This document shows positions 61,928 through 64,000 of a DNA stretch of 64,000 bases, one piece after another; the first letter of the stretch is position 1; each line of letters starts with the position of its first letter. The notes under the pieces were generated by a model that was given only the letters and a program-made list of their open reading frames with translations, had not been told where the DNA came from and made no database searches. The position numbers and the translations under genes were made by a program. Source of the DNA: JBDRLU01 sp043812795 (GTDB lineage: Bacteria > Chloroflexota > Dehalococcoidia > Dehalococcoidales > UBA2162); NCBI GenBank assembly GCA_043812795.1, contig JBDRLU010000017.1, positions 9,820 through 73,819 of the forward strand, written 5' to 3'.

Positions 61928-62389
61928 ATGACAATAAAGACGGTAGCGACCAATCGTAAGGCTTATCACAATTTTAATATCGGTGAGAGCCTCGAGGCCG
62001 GTATTGTCCTGACCGGGACAGAGATAAAGTCGGTCAGGGACAACCGGGTTAATCTGGGTGACTCTTATGTCCGGCCGGAAGGCGGGGAATTATGGTTGCT
62101 TAACGCCCATATTGCCCGTTATGAGGCAAGTGGCTATACCAGCCACGAGCCGACGCGACGGCGGAAGCTCCTGCTCCACCGTAAGCAAATAAATGATTTG
62201 ACCAGCAAGATGGTGGAGAAAGGGTTAACTATTGTACCGCTCCGTGTGTACATTAAAGACAGCCGGGCTAAGGTTGAAATCGCTCTGGCTAAAGGTAAAA
62301 AGTTGTATGATAAGAGGGAAGCCATCATCCGCCGCGAGACAGAACTGGAGATAGGGCGGGCGTTAAAGGGGGTGCGTAATAAGAAGTAA
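61928..62389 (+). CDS. smpB: SsrA-binding protein SmpB
   Basis: 153 residues. V-A-T-N-R-K-A-Y-H-N-F-N-I, G-I-V-L-T-G-T-E-I-K-S-V-R and the C-terminal basic tail (Y-D-K-R-E-A-I-I-R-R-E) are standard SmpB. It carries tmRNA to stalled ribosomes. No ribosome site fits before the ATG, consistent with a near-leaderless mRNA. ssrA follows 21 bases later. Confidence 0.97.
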   Translation: MTIKTVATNRKAYHNFNIGESLEAGIVLTGTEIKSVRDNRVNLGDSYVRPEGGELWLLNAHIARYEASGYTSHEPTRRRKLLLHRKQINDLTSKMVEKGLTIVPLRVYIKDSRAKVEIALAKGKKLYDKREAIIRRETELEIGRALKGVRNKK

Positions 62390-62410
62390 ATCGACTTGAT
62401 TTAGTAGCAT

Positions 62411-62764
62411 GGGGACGCGTGGGTTCGACATGGGAGGCATGTTACGGAATTGCAAGTTGAGGTGCTACTACCCTCAATAAACCAGTAGCAAAAATATCTG
62501 GCGAAGAACCAGTATTAGTTGCTGCCTAACTAAAAGGTAGCACATCCAACCCGACCTGCCCCCGATGGGTTGGGATTGGGTGACGCAAAATCGGGGTGCC
62601 ATCGCCCTGACGTTGATAGGGGTGGTGAAAGAAGTTATCAACTGGCCTGGTCATACTCGGTCAACAGAGGGTGGCCAGGTGAGAGCAAAGAGCTGACTAA
62701 GCTTGTAGTAGATTCCGGGCAGCTTCTCCTGGACGGGGAGTTCGACTCTCCCCCGTCTCCACCA
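62411..62764 (+). ncRNA. ssrA: Transfer-messenger RNA (tmRNA)
   Basis: 354 nt. 5' end GGGGACG pairs with CGTCTCC before the encoded ACCA; T-arm GGGAGTTCGACTCTCCC. Tag frame starts at GCA 62488 after the usual AGTA and encodes AKISGEEPVLVAA, stop at 62527-62529. Pseudoknot-rich body between. It rescues stalled ribosomes and tags their products for proteolysis, with SmpB encoded just upstream. A 75-residue ORF read inside it is not real. Confidence 0.96.
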
Positions 62765-62774
62765 GAAACACGGA

Positions 62775-62796
62775 CGAGCCTCTGGGGGCTTGTTTA
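62775..62796 (+). terminator. Probable tmRNA terminator
   Basis: CGAGCC (62775-62780) pairs with GGCTTG (62787-62792), 6-base loop, then TTT. Confidence 0.5.
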
Positions 62797-62830
62797 GCAT
62801 AAGATTCTAACGTCAAGGGGGTAGAGAGCT

Positions 62831-63070
62831 ATGTCAGATCCAATGGTAGAGTTTGAAAAGGTTTTAACTGATATCGTATATATCAATCTACCCACTCCCG
62901 AAGAGCCTAAACCGGGGATGTCAGGATCAGAGCTGTTCAATGGATTTATCGGTGAATTCGCGCGGGCTAGGACTCCGGAAGTCAGGAAATTTGTTGAAGC
63001 CGCCTGCACGAAATGGAATGTTCACTTTCGGCAGAAGAACCAGAGCCAGAAACAGAAGGGGGCAGGGTAA
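62831..63070 (+). CDS. Small hypothetical protein
   Basis: 79 residues, with AAGGGGGTAGAGAG before ATG 62831. N-terminal half D-P-M-V-E-F-E-K-V-L-T-D-I is helical, the centre Pro-rich (N-L-P-T-P-E-E-P-K-P-G), the end basic and Gln-rich. No family recognised. Confidence 0.6.
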   Translation: MSDPMVEFEKVLTDIVYINLPTPEEPKPGMSGSELFNGFIGEFARARTPEVRKFVEAACTKWNVHFRQKNQSQKQKGAG

Positions 63071-63496
63071 CGGGCCTCAACACCTGGGACCATAAATCAC
63101 CGGGCTCTGTATTCCCGGTAAACATGGTGTGGACACGGCTCCGGTTATCACCGGGAACAGGTAAGATCCCTCGACAGGCCTGTTGACAACAAAGATATTG
63201 GAGTTTTCACTCGAAGCTGCCACCTGGAAGATAGGCCGGAAGGGTACCCAGGTCTCCCTGTATAATTGTTCTTGTAACTGTCCTTAAGTTAGATTCAAAT
63301 GCTTTCCCACTTTAGTTACACCTGTTAGAACAACACGTGCAAGCAGCTACCTCCTCGCTCCATTTCAGTAATACCTGACGGTACATCTCTGAAATTTCAA
63401 TGCCTTTACGGCTTTAGTTCCTAAAGCGAAGCTTATAATCTGTCTGTAGTGACCCATTTTATTTCGTTGGAGACTTAATCGCTTGTCCTGGCATTT
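63071..63496 (+). other. Long intergenic region with several hairpins
   Basis: ACCGGG/CCCGGT, CCGGT/ACCGG, the palindrome ACAGGCCTGT and ACCTGG/CCAGGT occur between 63085 and 63260, and a TATAAT at 63434. No protein frame or known RNA family recognised. Might hold a small RNA or the leader of the lipoprotein gene. Confidence 0.3.
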
Positions 63497-63532
63497 CAGG
63501 TTATTCCTCGTAGATCTACGAGGAATAACCTG
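63497..63532. repeat. 36-bp perfect palindrome
   Basis: CAGGTTATTCCTCGTAGA directly joined to its exact reverse complement, no spacer, 115 bases before the lipoprotein start. No T-run follows, so not a normal terminator; could be an operator or cruciform site. Confidence 0.85.
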
Positions 63533-63646
63533 GTATCTTCCCGCTTTCCTCTTGACGTAGAGATTTCCTAAGCTTAGTGAGGGAAATTCTATCCTTCTGT
63601 TTCAAAGACAGAATTTGCTTTGGTAGAAGAAGAAGGGAGGTAAGCA

Positions 63647-64000
63647 ATGAAAAGCAAGATTGTCTGGTTGTTAGTCTCCTGTCTGATAGCGGCTATCCTG
63701 TTAATCACGTCATGTGCCGCTCCGACAACACCGACGACCCCGACCACGCCCACAACACCGACCACGCCGACCACACCCACCACACCAACGACACCGACCA
63801 CACCAACCACGCCCGCCGGCCCTGAGATGGTCAAGGTTACTCTGACCAAGCTCGACGGGACCAAAGTCGAAAAGATGATGGAAAAACCCAAGTATGGCGG
63901 CACGGTCAACATCGCTCTAGCGACGAGTCAGACTTACATGAACTTCGATGACGACTATTCTCCGCCATTCAACTGCCAGTCCATGCTGGAGACCAACGAG
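63647..64000 (+). CDS. Solute-binding lipoprotein with TTP linker (cut by window end)
   Basis: First 118 residues of a longer gene that runs off the right edge. AGAAGGGAGG precedes ATG 63647. Signal peptide with lipobox I-T-S-C at residues 20-23, a Thr-Thr-Pro repeat linker of about ten units (residues 26-56), then P-K-Y-G-G-T-V-N-I-A, the usual opening of family 5 (peptide/nickel) ABC transporter substrate-binding proteins. The linker would hold the domain away from the membrane. Confidence 0.8.
   Translation, partial: MKSKIVWLLVSCLIAAILLITSCAAPTTPTTPTTPTTPTTPTTPTTPTTPTTPTTPAGPEMVKVTLTKLDGTKVEKMMEKPKYGGTVNIALATSQTYMNFDDDYSPPFNCQSMLETNE

Noticed and set aside
62570..62797. 75-codon ORF
   Set aside because: Lies within and beyond tmRNA; shadow of the RNA gene.
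63722..63816. CRISPR-like or satellite repeat
   Set aside because: Nine-base units are in-frame Thr-Thr-Pro codons of the lipoprotein linker; no spacers.

Overview
The window looks like a chromosomal segment of a Chloroflexota bacterium, most probably class Dehalococcoidia. This is inferred from the gene set and style: a HerA-NurA pair with a separate HAS-barrel protein, a GuaB3-type IMPDH homologue, DUF503, lipoproteins with long Thr-Thr-Pro linkers, and many short hairpin repeats between genes. No rRNA is present, so the assignment rests on gene content only. Most of the window is GC-rich housekeeping DNA. A few AT-richer islands (about 1-2.8 kb, 11.6-13.6 kb and 18.7-19.8 kb) look acquired.

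Layout. 0-2.8 kb: accessory block with an XRE/ImmA metallopeptidase regulator, a transposase remnant and two unknown membrane proteins. 2.9-11.6 kb: molybdopterin genes (moeA, moaB), NAD kinase, GNAT, two-domain-free NUDIX and HIT hydrolases, folK-queD, a Trm112 protein, an anion permease and a second GNAT. 11.6-14.2 kb: a DpnII-like restriction endonuclease with a DpnA-like methylase, followed by an unannotated region of about 370 nt packed with hairpins that I read as a structured RNA. 14.3-25.3 kb: NudL-type NUDIX, pyrG-fsa-rho, a lipoprotein, uvrC, an endonuclease IV-like TIM barrel, ftsH. 25.4-29.1 kb: a minus-strand operon rsmI - zinc-ribbon - metG - polyprenyl synthase. 29.5-38.5 kb: guaB3, tRNA-Thr(CGU), a rhodanese with an in-frame UGA (candidate selenoprotein), lipoprotein, HAD phosphatase, deoxynucleotide deaminases, a tRNA nucleotidyltransferase, a duplicated DUF4389 protein and rubrerythrin. 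38.6-48.2 kb: minus-strand genes for IspE, KsgA, HerA, a HAS-barrel protein, a tiny basic protein, NurA, a Vms1-like peptidyl-tRNA hydrolase and MutS2. 48.4-60.9 kb: CorA-like transporter, a fused family III CoA-transferase, an HTH regulator, a second (HD-containing) tRNA nucleotidyltransferase, secD-secF, CDF and LysE transporters, an MrfA-type helicase and DUF503. 61.1-64 kb: pyrophosphatase, smpB, tmRNA, a small unknown protein, a 36-bp perfect palindrome and the start of a solute-binding lipoprotein cut by the window end.

Functional themes. Ribosome rescue is concentrated here: smpB plus ssrA (trans-translation) and mutS2 plus the VLRF1 hydrolase (ribosome-associated quality control). DNA processing is represented by HerA-NurA, UvrC, MrfA, the endonuclease IV-like protein and the restriction system. 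Five copies of a two-hairpin repeat and five of a second inverted repeat sit between genes. The strongest unusual signals are the UGA-containing rhodanese with a SECIS-like hairpin, the orphan structured RNA beside the restriction system, and the MutS2-VLRF1 operon.
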